64,000 nucleotides of DNA from Megaustenia siamemsis. Lineage: Eukaryota > Mollusca > Gastropoda > Stylommatophora > Ariophantidae. The notes below the pieces were generated by a model, which saw only the letters and a program-made list of their open reading frames with translations, was not told the DNA's origin and did no database searches. The DNA lies in assembly GCA_032433765.1 (NCBI GenBank), contig JAVIAB010000124.1, forward strand, positions 79,078,465 to 79,142,464, given 5' to 3'. Made by a program: the position numbers and the translations under genes. How positions within the stretch are numbered: position 1 is the first letter of the stretch; each line of letters begins with the position of its first letter. This document shows positions 23,030 through 33,516 of this stretch, in pieces.

Positions 23030-23165
23030 TGACTGAATTGATCTTTCTTCTTTTACCTTTCAACTCCCTGTGGTGCATAGGTCTTCAACAAACACTTTCC
23101 AAGCCGTTCTATTTGCTTTGACTTGTCCATGTTTGTGAAGTTTTTTAAGCTTAATTTTTTACAGT
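23030..23165 (-). mobile_element. Short LINE fragment (VFVEDLC type)
   Basis: The plus-strand text CATAGGTCTTCAACAAACAC and TTTCCAAGCCGTTCT matches the copies at 43205-43660 and 46305-46605. On the minus strand these encode 'TTWKVFVEDLCSTGS', a LINE C-terminus. Confidence 0.65.
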
Positions 23166-23540
23166 ATGGGATAGCTAGTCCCATGCCCAACCCTCCTTAG
23201 TTGCCTCTTCCATACATGCATGGTAGGGAACAGCGCCACTATTCTTTACTCTCCTTTCGGGACACGGCAGCGCATGGATTGATCTTTGATCCTCCATTAA
23301 CCCTAGATTACGATACCATAATAAAGATGATCACATCAAAACACAAATTCTTTAAAATTTGATAGGTTGCTGTGTTCAAACATTCCCCTCCCTCCTTGTA
23401 CCTTCCTAATTACTGCTTCTGGTGACTCCTGAGTGTTGGATTTGTTTCTATTGATGTCAGTTTTCATTTTGTGAGAGATGATCGTATAATTAAAAAAAAA
23501 GTTGCCAATATTCAAGAAATTGGTCTTTTTTTTTTTTTAG

Positions 23541-23814
23541 TGAAGTGTCTGACTATACTGATAGACTTATGACAACTGTGCTGAAAGACATTGTAACACA
23601 TCCTGTCCATGCTGTCAAATTTCATGTTATAAATCAACCTGATCCAGGAAATCCAAGTCCCTGTGTCTCTCCTAGTGTAAACACACAGATGTTTATCATT
23701 CATGTTCAAAGAAAATACTATTTTTTAGAGCTCCTTGTAATACATTTAGGTGGTAGTAAAAATGAAAATATCTGTAGATTATTGTATATAGAAAACTTAA
23801 TGGAATGTGGATAA
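23541..23814 (+). other. Orphan exon-like open segment in intron 7
   Basis: A long T tract ending in TAG at 23539-23541 precedes an open frame reading EVSDYTDRLMTTVLKDIVTH and VHAVKFHVINQPDPGNPS. The composition looks protein-like, unlike the surrounding AT-rich intron, for the first 50 or so codons. Exons 7 and 8 join directly and leave no gap for it in the mannosidase family, so it is not a normal exon of this gene. I do not recognise the product. It could be a piece of a retroposed gene, a cryptic or alternative terminal exon, or chance. Confidence 0.3.
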
Positions 23815-24074
23815 TAAATCTGAGTGTAATGAACATTTTTATCAGCCATAGGGACAAGTGATTTCTACATAAGAATCTCTCTTACAATGGAATTCATAAG
23901 CAAAATTAGATTATAAACATAATATTAAAGAATGTTAACATTAGAAGTTATATGACATCAATATTAGAAGAAATGAGATGATTGTCAAGATTTGAAGATT
24001 GTCAATATTAGAAGATTTGAAACCCAAAAGCACCAGGACTGACAGCAGTCAGTGACACACTGCTGACTACTTTG

Positions 24075-24345
24075 ATCAGGATTAGTTATCATCATTGGGT
24101 GCCATCTCCGCATTGAAGATGGGCTATCATCGTTCACCATTCAGCTCTGTTTCTTGCTTTGATAGTGCAGGTTATCATAGGCTGACTTATCCATCTTTTT
24201 ATGTTACTCGTCCATGTTAGTCTTGATCTGCTTCTGCCTCTTTTACCTTGTATTTATCCTTCCAAGATTACTTTTAGTAGGCTGCTGTGTCTTTTAACAT
24301 GCCTCAAAAATCTCATTATTTCAGGATTAGTAGTGAACCAAAATT
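24075..24345 (-). mobile_element. RTE-like LINE 3' end fragment
   Basis: The plus-strand landmarks TATCATCATTGGGTGCC and TTTTTATGTTACTCGTCCAT match the antisense LINE at 43705-44175, including the conserved 3' untranslated part. Confidence 0.75.
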
Positions 24346-24707
24346 GATAAAGATCCCACTTCACATATCCGTTGTATACAGGTATTAACCAGTCTAGCCA
24401 AGTAAGTAAGGATCAAAGAGGGAAGGCAACACAACTCTCAAAAAAGGACATGCTGAAAATAAATGCATTGGGCCATAAGGCAAACAAATTTGAAGACCAT
24501 AGCACAATCTACACCCACATAACATCCTTCTAAGGACACATCCTTCTATGGGCAGGTGAAGAAAATGAGTCATCAGATGAATGCGACAGCAAAAGTGGAA
24601 GAAACAAGAAGATTGTCCTTCAAAAGATTGTTATTGTATTTAAAATATTGAATTATTTCATGATTGTGAGAATACTGATTTCATTTACAAATTCTTTGTT
24701 ACTACAG
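24346..24707. other. Intron 7 end
   Basis: No element is recognised. It ends with the ACTACAG acceptor of exon 8. Confidence 0.4.
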
Positions 24708-24819
24708 GATCTTGATTATGTTTACCCCAACATATTGGTAATTAGGGGTACTGTCATGTCATCTGTGATGTCTTTTTTGCCAGGTGTTTTACATTCATCA
24801 ACTCTGTACAACATTTCTG
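24708..24819 (+). CDS. Mannosidase II exon 8
   Basis: The exon encodes DLDYVYPNILVIRGTVMSSV to LYNISG. It aligns by position to the family segment between the DKSGAY block and the 'RLY.I.G' strand, at nearly the same length. The acceptor is CAG at 24705-24707 and the donor is G|GTAAGT at 24820. It leaves one base of a Gly codon that exon 9 completes. Confidence 0.88.
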
Positions 24820-25059
24820 GTAAGTAGAGACACTTAAATTGTCAATAAAATTATCTGAATAGATTTGTTTCTCTTTATTTGTAAATAGATGGCAACATTA
24901 ATTGCTGAGATGTCAAACAACTTTTCAAGAACTGAGATAGAGTGTAATATTGTATCTATTAGTGAAAGCTGGATATATCTGCAGTAAATGTTTCTGCAGG
25001 TTTAAAGTTTTCTGTGTTTCAGAAATGTATTTTTTCTTACAGCTTGTTCATAGTGTACC

Positions 25060-25452
25060 TAGGAAGTCAAGTGACAATTCACAAGCAGCAGAAGTAGACT
25101 TGAGATGCAACAAAGCTTGTCAAATCATCAGACAACTATCACTACTGCTGTCCAGCAAGCAAATAATACTTAACTAGAGGCAAGACGGACACTCTACAAA
25201 ACTTCATCCAAATGTTTTGCTACCAATGTTAAAACTGGATTCTAAACTCAAGAACAATAAGAGAAATAAGCACTACCAAGATGAAATGTGTTAGACAAAT
25301 GACAGGAAACAGCCTGAGAGATATGATCAGAAATGAAGAACTGAGAAAAAAGCTATAAATAATTACTGTCAAAGAATAAATAAAGAAACAATAGGAAAAA
25401 TGTTTGGCCATGTGATAAGATAGAAAGACCAAAACATAACACAAGCTTTTAA
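25060..25452 (+). mobile_element. LINE RT C-terminal fragment, 5' half of an interrupted copy
   Basis: Broken frames read 'DLRCNKACQII', later 'MKCVRQMTGNSLRDMIRNEE' and 'KMFGHVIR'. The same family lies antisense at 62855-63710 ('SRCSKACQIIGQSNK'). The reading resumes at 26624, after a 1.17-kb insertion. Confidence 0.7.
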
Positions 25453-26619
25453 CTCTTTTAGAACCAGAACAGGAATCTTGTTATTTTTAGGTTTGAACCA
25501 GATTAATTTTCCTGTTTCAAAAAATGTTACCATATACCATTTTTATCTGACTACTTCACTCAATAATTTAGATAAATGTGGTATGTGTTATACATCACTG
25601 GAAAGGAAAATCGATACAGACAATGAAAATAGCAATATATTTATGATATGTAATTATTTAAAGGAATAAATATATATTTTTAAAATATTCAAGGTAGATA
25701 ATTTTTAATTCAAAATATTGTAATTCACTTACCTTTTTCCATGGTTAGAAGTGTTGCTATCCATTTGTTTTGAAATATTACACAACCTAATCCAAACTCC
25801 TCCAAAATACAGTTTATTTGATTAATTTATGTCCACAAATAACAAAATTATACACTTTTTTGTAAATGATCCCAGAATTAAAAATATGACAAATTTATGT
25901 TACGTCACAACATTATTATTTACAAATCAAGTCTATTATTTGTATTTACACAACTGGACTTATCTTGTTTGATATACCCTAAAGTACCAGTTTCGTTATA
26001 AGAATCACTAACACTTGATTCCTCTGAGGCGCTGATAGTGCTGGAATAGAGGCATCCACTACCTAAACCTAAGCCAGTTCCACTAGCTAAACCTAAGCCA
26101 GTTCCACTAGCTAAACCTAAGCCAGTTCCACTAGCTAAACCTAAGCCAGATCGTCTTGGTTTAAGTTTAGCATGACTATTACTAATATTACAACTACAAC
26201 CATTATCACAACAACAACAAAATTATTATCCAAGTCTAAATACTATGAATACTCTATTTCTGAATCACTTAATAACAAGGTTTCGAACATAGATCTAGCT
26301 TGTTCTGCACTATATCGTTTTGGTCGACTGCAAGAACTACCGGCAGTGGGCATGGCCATTATGTGACAGAAATTTGAGAAAAAAACAATGAATATTAATT
26401 AACAATTTTCTAACTTTCAAGCTCTGAAATCATGTGGTATCAACAAGTAGTGAGAACTCTCCTACATCCGGAAATCAAGTACTGGTTAAAATAAAAACCA
26501 AAAATCAGTGAAAATGAAACAAATGTTCAGCTACACTCATCACAGCTGAATTTTCGGTGAATAGTTGGAAATCAGCAGTTCTTATCGAACCGATGTGTCG
26601 GATAATAGTCACGAAAGAG
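25453..26619 (-). mobile_element. piggyBac-like element remnant, TTAA duplication
   Basis: The element starts TTAA|CTCTTTTAG (25449-25459) and ends CACGAAAGAG|TTAA (26610-26623), giving short inverted ends CTCTTTY and a TTAA duplication as in piggyBac. On the minus strand from 26359 a 38-codon frame, MAMPTAGSSCSRPKRYSAEQ onward and rich in acidic and Ser residues, resembles the N-terminal region of piggyBac transposases. The catalytic part is absent. The flanking LINE reads on across the insertion. Confidence 0.7.
26058..26152. repeat. 24-bp minisatellite, 4 copies
   Basis: The unit CTAAACCTAAGCCAGTTCCA plus CTAG is repeated inside the piggyBac-like remnant. Confidence 0.95.
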
Positions 26620-26623
26620 TTAA

Positions 26624-26870
26624 AAATTGTTTCAAGAACACCATACTCAAGGGGCAATCACAAAAAAGATGGATTGATGGAACACTGGAAACATAGCAGC
26701 AGCAGAGGCCAACAGCAAAGCAAAACAATACAGTCTCCCTTGATGCTGAAATGCAGATGAGAAAGGAAAGAAGAAGAAGTTCATAGTGTGGTATATTCTG
26801 AGAGAGGTAAAGGCATCAAGATGCGTAGAGATGCGAAGCTGCTGTAAAGCTGATAATAATGGCAATACTA
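26624..26870 (+). mobile_element. LINE C-terminal fragment, 3' half of the interrupted copy
   Basis: The frame continues the LINE segment from 25060-25452 with 'KKRWIDGTLETYSSS'-like text, then decays into A/G-rich sequence before exon 9. Confidence 0.6.
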
Positions 26871-26949
26871 AAAAAAAGGAAGAAAAAAGTGGTATGGTGA
26901 CAGCTTTACCGGTGTGGTATATTCTGGTGACAAAGTTGCTTTTCTATAG

Positions 26950-27092
26950 GGCCCGTTGGAGCAGGTGTGCACATCAATAACATGGTAGACATTTCATCAG
27001 AAGAATGGAACAACAAGGAGATAGCCATGAGAGTAATCACAAATGTTATCTCACCTGACAATTCCCTCTGTGTGGATCTCAATGGCTATCAG
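26950..27092 (+). CDS. Mannosidase II exon 9 (NREIAM/DLNGY blocks)
   Basis: The first two bases complete the Gly codon. The exon encodes PVGAGVHINNMVDIS, then NNKEIAMRVITNVISPDNSL and VDLNGYQ, matching the family's 'VDI...N.E.AM.I' and 'DLNG(Y/F)Q' blocks. The acceptor is TATAG at 26949 and the donor is GTAAGA at 27093. It leaves phase 0 into exon 10. The part from 27004 on, with the donor and 79 bp of intron, is repeated at 28764-28933 around a LINE. Confidence 0.95.
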
Positions 27093-27173
27093 GTAAGAGC
27101 CACTTTTTGTTTTATATTTTTGTTGTATAAAAACAGACAGGTGCTTATTTTGGGTCTGTTTTTTTCATTACAT
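27004..27173 (+). repeat. Left copy of 170-bp perfect direct repeat
   Basis: Positions 27004-27173 and 28764-28933 match base for base at a constant offset of 1760. The match begins AATGGAACAACAAGGAGA and ends TTTTTTTCATTACAT. It covers the last 89 bp of exon 9, the 5' splice site and 79 or more bp of intron. The two copies exactly border the LINE at 27174-28763. Confidence 0.95.
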
Positions 27174-28763
27174 CTATCTATCTATCTTTCGTTCGCCTGA
27201 AGCATTGTCTATATCTGCAATGTCGTTTCCTGTATAAATGTTACTGTCTTTTGTAATTCTTGCAGTGGCCCATATAGTTTTGTCTGTAGTGTTGTATCTA
27301 TGGGCCAATGGATTTTCCTCAGTCTACCATATTCAGTGCAGTCTTGAAGTATGTGTTCAGCAGTCTGGGGCGCCTGTCCACATGTACAAGTAGTTGAGGT
27401 GCCGATCTTGAATTTTGTATACATGTGACTATGGAGTCGATTGTGTCCTGTTCTGAGACGTATAATGATAACTTGTTCATATCTATTCATATTATAAAAG
27501 GCATCCTGATTTGGGGCTTGTGGTCCTCTGATTGATTTGATTATCTGTTTCTTATGATGGTATGTAACAGGTGTATCTAGTTGTGTGCCTGTTGAACCTT
27601 CCTTTGCCAACTGATCTGCTTTCTCATTTCCTGGTATTCCACAGTGAGATGGGATCCACTGCAGGGCAACCCTGTGGTGCTTGCAGAGTTCAGTCAATAA
27701 GGTCTGCAGATGTGGTAATTTTCTGGATTGTAGTGCCTGGAGTACTGATCTTGCATCTGTCAAAAACACTACAGGCTGCGGGCTAAGATTAATGTTCAGC
27801 AGTTTTTCTATTGCTAACTTTATTGCTTGTATTTCTGCATCATAATTGTGACAATATTTCCCTGTTGCTATTTTATTCATATCCCTAGTGTTATTTGGGT
27901 ATTCTATATATGCACCTGCTCCCCCATTTTTTACTGCATTCTGTGCTGATCCATCTGTATACACACGAATCCATAGGTCTTGTGGGTATTCTTCATCCAG
28001 GAAACTGAGAGTTATTGTTTTTCGCTGTAGACTATTCTGTTCCTCTTTATCAACTATTCCTTTCACTTCTGTCCGTATTTGAACTGATAATCCAGATTCC
28101 TCTGTCCAGGGAGTCTGTTCTGGTATGGGCAGTAGGGGGTTAACAGCTCTTGGCATGTCTGGTGTTTGTCTACTAATACGCTTGGCTTGGTGGATAAAAC
28201 TGCTTCTCTTAAGTCGTCCCAATGCAAGATTTTGGAATCGGTCCTTCATTGGATGTCTCGGCATGCAAGCAAATTTTTCTGCCTGTATCAGCACCTTTGT
28301 GTCCCTCCGTTCTCTCAGTGCTGGTATCCTCCACAATTTCTCCATCTCTAATATTGGTGTTGATTTCATTGCTCCTGTGATGACCCTAAGTGCCTGGTTT
28401 TGTACTTTATCCAGTTCTTGAAGTGTGGTGTTTGATGCTGAACACCATGCAGATGATCCATATTCTAAATGTGGGCGTATACTCTGTTGGTAAACTTTAC
28501 TGAGTATTTTCCCACTCGCACCCCACGTAGTTCCACACAGCTTTCTTAGAATAGCCAATTTTCTCCTTGCTTTTTGGGTTGCCTTATTTATCTGCTGTTT
28601 CCAAGATAGTTTGTTATCAAATGTAACTCCGAGATACGTAGCCTGTATGTCTTCTTTCACAGGCTCATTGTTTATATAGATGGCTCCTGCTTTTTGTTTT
28701 GGGGAAAGAGTGAAAAGTGTAGTACTGCATTTGTCTGTATTGATGCTGATACACCACATACAC
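27174..28763 (-). mobile_element. I-like LINE, 5'-truncated, open RT-RNase H frame
   Basis: A minus-strand frame is open from 28763 to the stop at 27209, about 517 codons. It holds the RT thumb region, then an RNase H domain with the acidic set in VYTDGS, YDAEIQA, FLTDARS and WIPSHCGIPGNEKADQLA, then a C-terminal Cys/His motif CTCGQAPQTAEHILQDC. A short 3' tail ends in three GATA units at 27174-27189. The catalytic RT palm and the upstream ORF are missing, so it is 5'-truncated. The layout (RNase H after RT) fits the I superfamily. Members such as Nimbus are known from snails. The open frame and perfect flanking repeats imply a recent insertion. Confidence 0.9.
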
Positions 28764-28933
28764 AATGGAACAACAAGGAGATAGCCATGAGAGTAATCAC
28801 AAATGTTATCTCACCTGACAATTCCCTCTGTGTGGATCTCAATGGCTATCAGGTAAGAGCCACTTTTTGTTTTATATTTTTGTTGTATAAAAACAGACAG
28901 GTGCTTATTTTGGGTCTGTTTTTTTCATTACAT
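28764..28933 (+). pseudogene. Duplicated partial exon 9 (right copy of 170-bp repeat)
   Basis: It contains the last 89 bp of exon 9 plus its donor, identical to 27004-27173. It lacks the exon start and has no AG acceptor nearby (the upstream bases are ACCACATACAC), so it should not be spliced as an exon on its own. Confidence 0.88.
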
Positions 28934-29171
28934 AAAATCTGGACTGTATAATATCATTATATATGTAAACAGAGACATTTTTATATGTAGATTAACCTTG
29001 CTGTATATAACTTTGCTATTAAAACTGGAATCATTGCATAAAGTATAACCTACAATATAAAAAATGAGATTTTATAATTTATCAAAAGTGATATTAGTCT
29101 TTAAAAGAGATAAGTCCATGTTATTATAGTCAGCTTATATGTGTTATAGATAAGAAGGTTCTTCATTATAA

Positions 29172-29262
29172 GACCAAATGGCATCTAGGTTCACCCAGCC
29201 TTAAAAATACACTGGAAATTTGTTTCTAGGAAAGAAAAATGGCATAATGCATTGCTGATCTC
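29172..29262 (+). mobile_element. SINE family I body scrap
   Basis: AGGTTCACCCAGCCTTAAAA and TTTCTAGGAAAGAAAAATGG match the family I body. The tRNA head is missing. Confidence 0.5.
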
Positions 29263-29277
29263 ATTAAGTAATTTTAA

Positions 29278-29575
29278 TGCCATGAAAAATATACTAACAA
29301 CAAAACAAATATCAACAAGGCTGAAACTAAGAATGGCAAAATGTTACATCTTCTCAATATTCCTGTATGGTGCAGAAACAAGGACATTAGACAAGAAAAC
29401 AGAATAGAAAATTGAAGCCTTTGAAATGTGGATTTATAGAAGAATAGGTAGAATTGGATGGAAACAAAAGATAACAAACGATGAAGTTTTAAAACAACTG
29501 AAAATAAAAAGAAGATAGAAGATTGTGGAAGGACATGATTGCCTATGCCAACCGGTATGGCACATGATGATAAGT
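29278..29575 (+). mobile_element. RTE-like LINE C-terminal fragment
   Basis: The plus strand reads LRMAKCYIFSIFLYGAETRT and KIEAFEMWIYRRIGRIGW, the same family as the antisense copy at 43705-44175. It ends with CACATGATGATAAG, a short tail. Confidence 0.8.
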
Positions 29576-29624
29576 CATCAGGTGAATGCCAGAAAGTAAG
29601 AAAGAAGGATCATACATAAGATAT

Positions 29625-30092
29625 TCTTGGGTAAAACCAGTGTATGTCATGTTCCACTTGTTTTCATTTGGGTATAACCAGTGAAGACTATATGTTCCAC
29701 TTGTTTTAATTTGGGTATAACCGGTGAAGACCATATGTTCCATCTGTTTTAACTTGGGTATAACCGGTGTACGTCATGTGTTCCACTTCCTTGTTTTAAC
29801 TTGGGTATAACCGATGTATGTCATGTGTTCCACTTCCTGTTTTAACTTGGGTATAACCGATGTACGTCATGTGTTCCACTTCCTTGTTTTAACTTGGGTA
29901 TAACCGATGTACGTCATGTGTTCCACTTCCTTGTTTTAACTTGGGTATAACCGATGTACGTCATGTGTTCCACTTCCTTGTTTTAACTTGGGTATAACCG
30001 ATGTATGTCATGCGTTCCACTTCCTTGTTTTAACTTGGGTATTATCGATGTATGTCATGCGTTCCACTTCCTTGTTTTAACTTGGGTATATG
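29625..30092. repeat. 47-bp minisatellite, about 10 copies
   Basis: The unit contains TTTTAACTTGGGTATAACCG and TACGTCATGTGTTCCACTTC. The 5' copies are more diverged and shorter. Confidence 0.95.
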
Positions 30093-30464
30093 AAACTAAC
30101 TTGCTGCTTATTTTATCTTTCTTTCTCTACATCTGTAGAGTTGTTTCCCCAAAGTAAGTATTGGACATTTCTGATAGGTGTCTTTTGGTTTGATTCCAAA
30201 CCAATGCTTCATTTCCCAGTTTCCTATTTGATTTCAAGTCATTATTTGGAGTCTTGTTTTATATTTTCTGGCATCCACATTATAAATCTACAGGCAGTGT
30301 TTGATAGAACACCATCTTCTCTTGTCTTATTTATGTAGCTTTTATGGGAAGCTAGAGTTTTCAATGTTGGAGTGGGTATTTTACACTTGTCATTATTAAT
30401 CAATACCATTGCAGCTTTTCTGTGGTGTTTATTGACACCTTTAGACATCAGTCTGTTCACATAA

Positions 30465-30800
30465 GTTAATGATGTTTTCATTCCTGAGATGACACTGTGA
30501 CACTGAGTTAATGATGTTTTCATTCCTGGGATGGCACTGCGACACTGAGTTAATGATGTTTTCATTCCTGGGATGACACTGTGACACTGAGTTAATGATG
30601 TTTTCATTCCTGGGATGACACTGTGGCACTGAGTTAATGATGCTTTCATTCCTGAGATGACACTGTGACACTGAGTTAATGATGTTTTCATTCCTGAGAT
30701 GACACTGTGACACTGAGTTAATGATGTTTTCATTCCTGAGATGACACTGTGGCACTGAGTTAATGATGTTTTCATTCCTGAGATGACACTGTGACACTGA
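30465..30800. repeat. 42-bp minisatellite, 8 copies
   Basis: The unit contains GTTAATGATGTTTTCATTCC and TGAGATGACACTGTGACACT. Its length is a multiple of three, so minus-strand frames of 122-177 codons stay open. These are by-products. Confidence 0.96.
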
Positions 30801-31134
30801 CCTGTTCATTAGCTATAGAAGATATTCAGGAAGAAAACATTTAACTAGATGTTAAATTCATCTAATTTAAATAGATGAATTAATCTATTTTCATCTAGAT
30901 AATGAAAATATCTAGATTATTTCATTTCTACAGTCACACTTATCAGAGGTTCCTATCATCCATATGTTGTATATTCATCGCTCTTGTATCATGAAGCTTA
31001 TCAACTATTGTAATCCTGTAGTAGATACTAGTTGGGCCCCATTCTCATGAGATAACCAAACCACCTTTCTTCTTCTACAGCATTAAGTGGGCATGTAGAG
31101 GTGCTGGTTAATTTGCTTAACAATTTTGCCAGGG

Positions 31135-31845
31135 AAGCATCTGTTTGGCTTAATTTTTTAAACATTTAACTATCAGGCTTATTTTTTAAACATTGAACTA
31201 ACTATCAGGCTTATTTTTTAAACATTTAACTAACTATCAGGCTTAATTTTTTAAACATTTAACTAACTATCAGGCTTATTTTTTAAACATTTAACTAACT
31301 ATCAGGCTTATTTTTTAAACATTTAACTAACTATCAGGCTTATTTTTAAACATTTAACTAACTATCAGGCTTATTTTTTAAACATTTAACTATCAGGCTT
31401 AATTTTTTAAACATTTAACTAACTATCAGGCTTATTTTTTAAACATTTAACTAACTATCAGGCTTATTTTTTAAACATTTAACTAACAGGCTTATTTTTT
31501 AAACATTTAACTAACTATCAGGCTTATTTTTTAAACATTTAACTAACTATCAGGCTTATTTTTTAAACATTTAACTAACTATCAGGCTTATTTTTTAAAC
31601 ATTTAACTAACTATCAGGCTTAATTTTTTAAACATTTAACTAACTATCAGGCTTAATTTTTTAAACATTTAACTAACTATCAGGCTTATTTTTTAAACAT
31701 TTAACTAACTATCAGGCTTAATTTTTTAAACATTTAACTAACTATCAGGCTTATTTTTTAAACATTTAACTAACTATCAGGCTTATTTTTTAAAACATTT
31801 AACTAACTATCAGGCTTATTTTTTAAACATTTAACTAACTATCAA
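31135..31845. repeat. 32-bp minisatellite, about 22 copies
   Basis: The unit is ACTATCAGGCTTATTTTTTA plus AACATTTAACTA. Versions with TTAATTTTTT and a few shortened units occur. Confidence 0.97.
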
Positions 31846-32345
31846 AAGTTCTTTAATGTGTGTAGTGCACAGGGAACCTTTGGTCTTTTTACTACTATCC
31901 ACAAAAGGCAACGACTAGACATTGGATCTCACTACCCAGAAACTAGGGAATGGGCAAATAAATGCAGTATTGCAGTGTATGTTACACCCCACTACTGGCT
32001 CCTACCCAGAAACTAGGGAATGGGCATATAAATGAAGTATTGCAGTGTATGTTACACCCCACTACTGGCTCCTACCCAGAAACTAGGGAATGGGCATATA
32101 AATGAAGTATTGCAGTGTATGTTACACCCCACTACTGGCTCCTACCCAGAAACTAGGGAATGGGCATATAAATGAAGTATTGCAGTGTATGTTACACCCC
32201 ACTACTGGCTCCTACCCAGAAACTATAGGAGGGTAAAGTCATGAAGAAATCTTGAATTTGAACAGAAAAATGTCCTCTGTCTGTGGTGGGATTATAAGCC
32301 ATGACCTTGTGCAGAGGTCGACATATCACCATTACCCAGGCTTCC
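31846..32345 (-). mobile_element. SINE family IV copy with 70-bp internal tandem expansion
   Basis: The plus strand shows the family IV body in antisense: GACATTGGATCTCACTACCC at the start, and GTGGTGGGATTATAAGCCAT and GCAGAGGTCGACAT near the head at 32285-32330. Between them a 70-bp unit is repeated about four times (31932-32222). Confidence 0.65.
31932..32222. repeat. 70-bp minisatellite, about 4 copies
   Basis: Units start at 31932, 32002, 32072 and 32142 with CTACCCAGAAACTAGGGAAT. A partial fifth starts at 32212. The unit begins in SINE family IV sequence. Confidence 0.96.
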
Positions 32346-32787
32346 TATATGTGACTGATGTAGGGTGTTGATCCACCATTCTTTTTGATGTCATCACTCA
32401 TCAACGTCTCACTCACATGTTGTCATCTTTATTCTTGAACCTTAGATAAGGGCTGTTTTTGACATTAATAACAGAGGAATGGCAAAAATATATTATTTAT
32501 AATTAGCCAGTCTGTTCCTATTTTTACATTAGTGTGTTTAATGGTGATATTTTGACTTTATTTTTTTTTTTTTACTAATTGCATTCATTTTTCTTTTGAT
32601 TCCTTGACCCTATGTGAGAATGCTTCAGAGGTACTTTAAGTCTGTGATCTGTTTAAGCTTGGCTCCATTCACATAAATATAAAGGGGTGTATCATTAATC
32701 GGCCAATTATCACATTTCTCATAGTATATCAGATTTCTCATAGTCAAATATAGCTGTTTTGAAAGAACAAACTCGCTGCATTTTCAG

Positions 32788-32932
32788 ATGCACAGGAAGA
32801 AGTGGAAACAAAAGTTTTTGATTCAAGGAAACTTCCATCCGATGACCTCCATGGCCTACATAACAGATGAGAAACTGTCTCGCATGACGTTGATTACTTC
32901 AGAGTCTCACGCTGTGTCCTCACCTAATCACG
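32788..32932 (+). CDS. Mannosidase II exon 10
   Basis: The exon encodes MHRKKWKQKFLIQGNFHPMT to SHAVSSPNH. It continues the DLNGYQ block and contains the NFHPMTSMAYITDE segment, the counterpart of the family's 'N(V/F)YPM..MAYIQD'. The acceptor is TTTTCAG at 32787 and the donor is G|GTACAT at 32933. It leaves one base of a Gly codon. Confidence 0.95.
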
Positions 32933-33039
32933 GTACATGCTTTATATTTTATCTTATCTCTGTAATTATGTTTTTGTAAAACAAATAAAGATGTTTCAAG
33001 CATGGAGAACATACATGAACCAATATTTATGTATCTTTT

Positions 33040-33135
33040 ATTTTATTGCACCATCAAAGCAAGAGACAGAGTGGAATGGCACTCCATGGTAGCCAGCCTT
33101 TGATGTGGAGATGGCACTCAATGATGATGATGATT
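33040..33135 (+). mobile_element. LINE 3' untranslated end with (TGA)n tail
   Basis: GCACCATCAAAGCAAGAGAC, TCCATGGTAGCCAGCC and GGAGATGGCACTCAATGATG match the 3' end at 43000-43095. This is a heavily 5'-truncated insertion of the (TGATGA)n-tailed family. Confidence 0.8.
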
Positions 33136-33254
33136 ATTTAATAGTTATAATTTATAATAATCCACACAAGATTTTACTTACAAAAACTTGGGCTTGTAAA
33201 TATAAAATCCAGACTTTACTTAATTATTGTTTACTAAATCATGGTCCCGAATAA

Positions 33255-33503
33255 CCAAGCAAGCCCTCGTGTGGGAAACAACAGGTAAGAGGAAAAGAGG
33301 CCGACCCAGAGAAACACTGAGAAAACATTGATCAGAGAGGCAAGAGCAGCAGGAATAGGCTCCCTCAATGAGATAGAGTTGCTTGCACAGAACAGAGACA
33401 AATGGCAAGATTTTATAAAATACTTTTACAAGGAATGAAAACTGCTAGAATGAAAATCTAGAAAGAGTATCTGGGTCTATGCCCTATGGGCCGACTACGA
33501 CTC
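33255..33503 (+). mobile_element. RTE-like LINE 3' end, (GATA)n family, interrupted in its tail by a SINE
   Basis: The segment shares GTGGGAAACAACAGGTAAGA, GCAAGAGCAGCAGGAATAGG and GCCCTATGGGCCGACTACGA with the copy at 9735-9998. Its tail resumes at 33788 as GATAGATAG after the SINE at 33517-33774. Confidence 0.82.
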
Positions 33504-33516
33504 AAAAGGTCAATAG

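Noticed and set aside
23541..23814. This segment as an extra mannosidase exon
   Set aside because: Exons 7 and 8 join in phase and match the family's length without it.
28764..28933. A second functional copy of exon 9 (tandem alternative exon)
   Set aside because: The right copy lacks the exon's first 54 bp and any AG acceptor at its edge. It is better explained as target-site duplication.
30242..30809. Minus-strand frames of 122-177 codons rich in repeats
   Set aside because: They derive from the 42-bp array, whose unit is a multiple of three.
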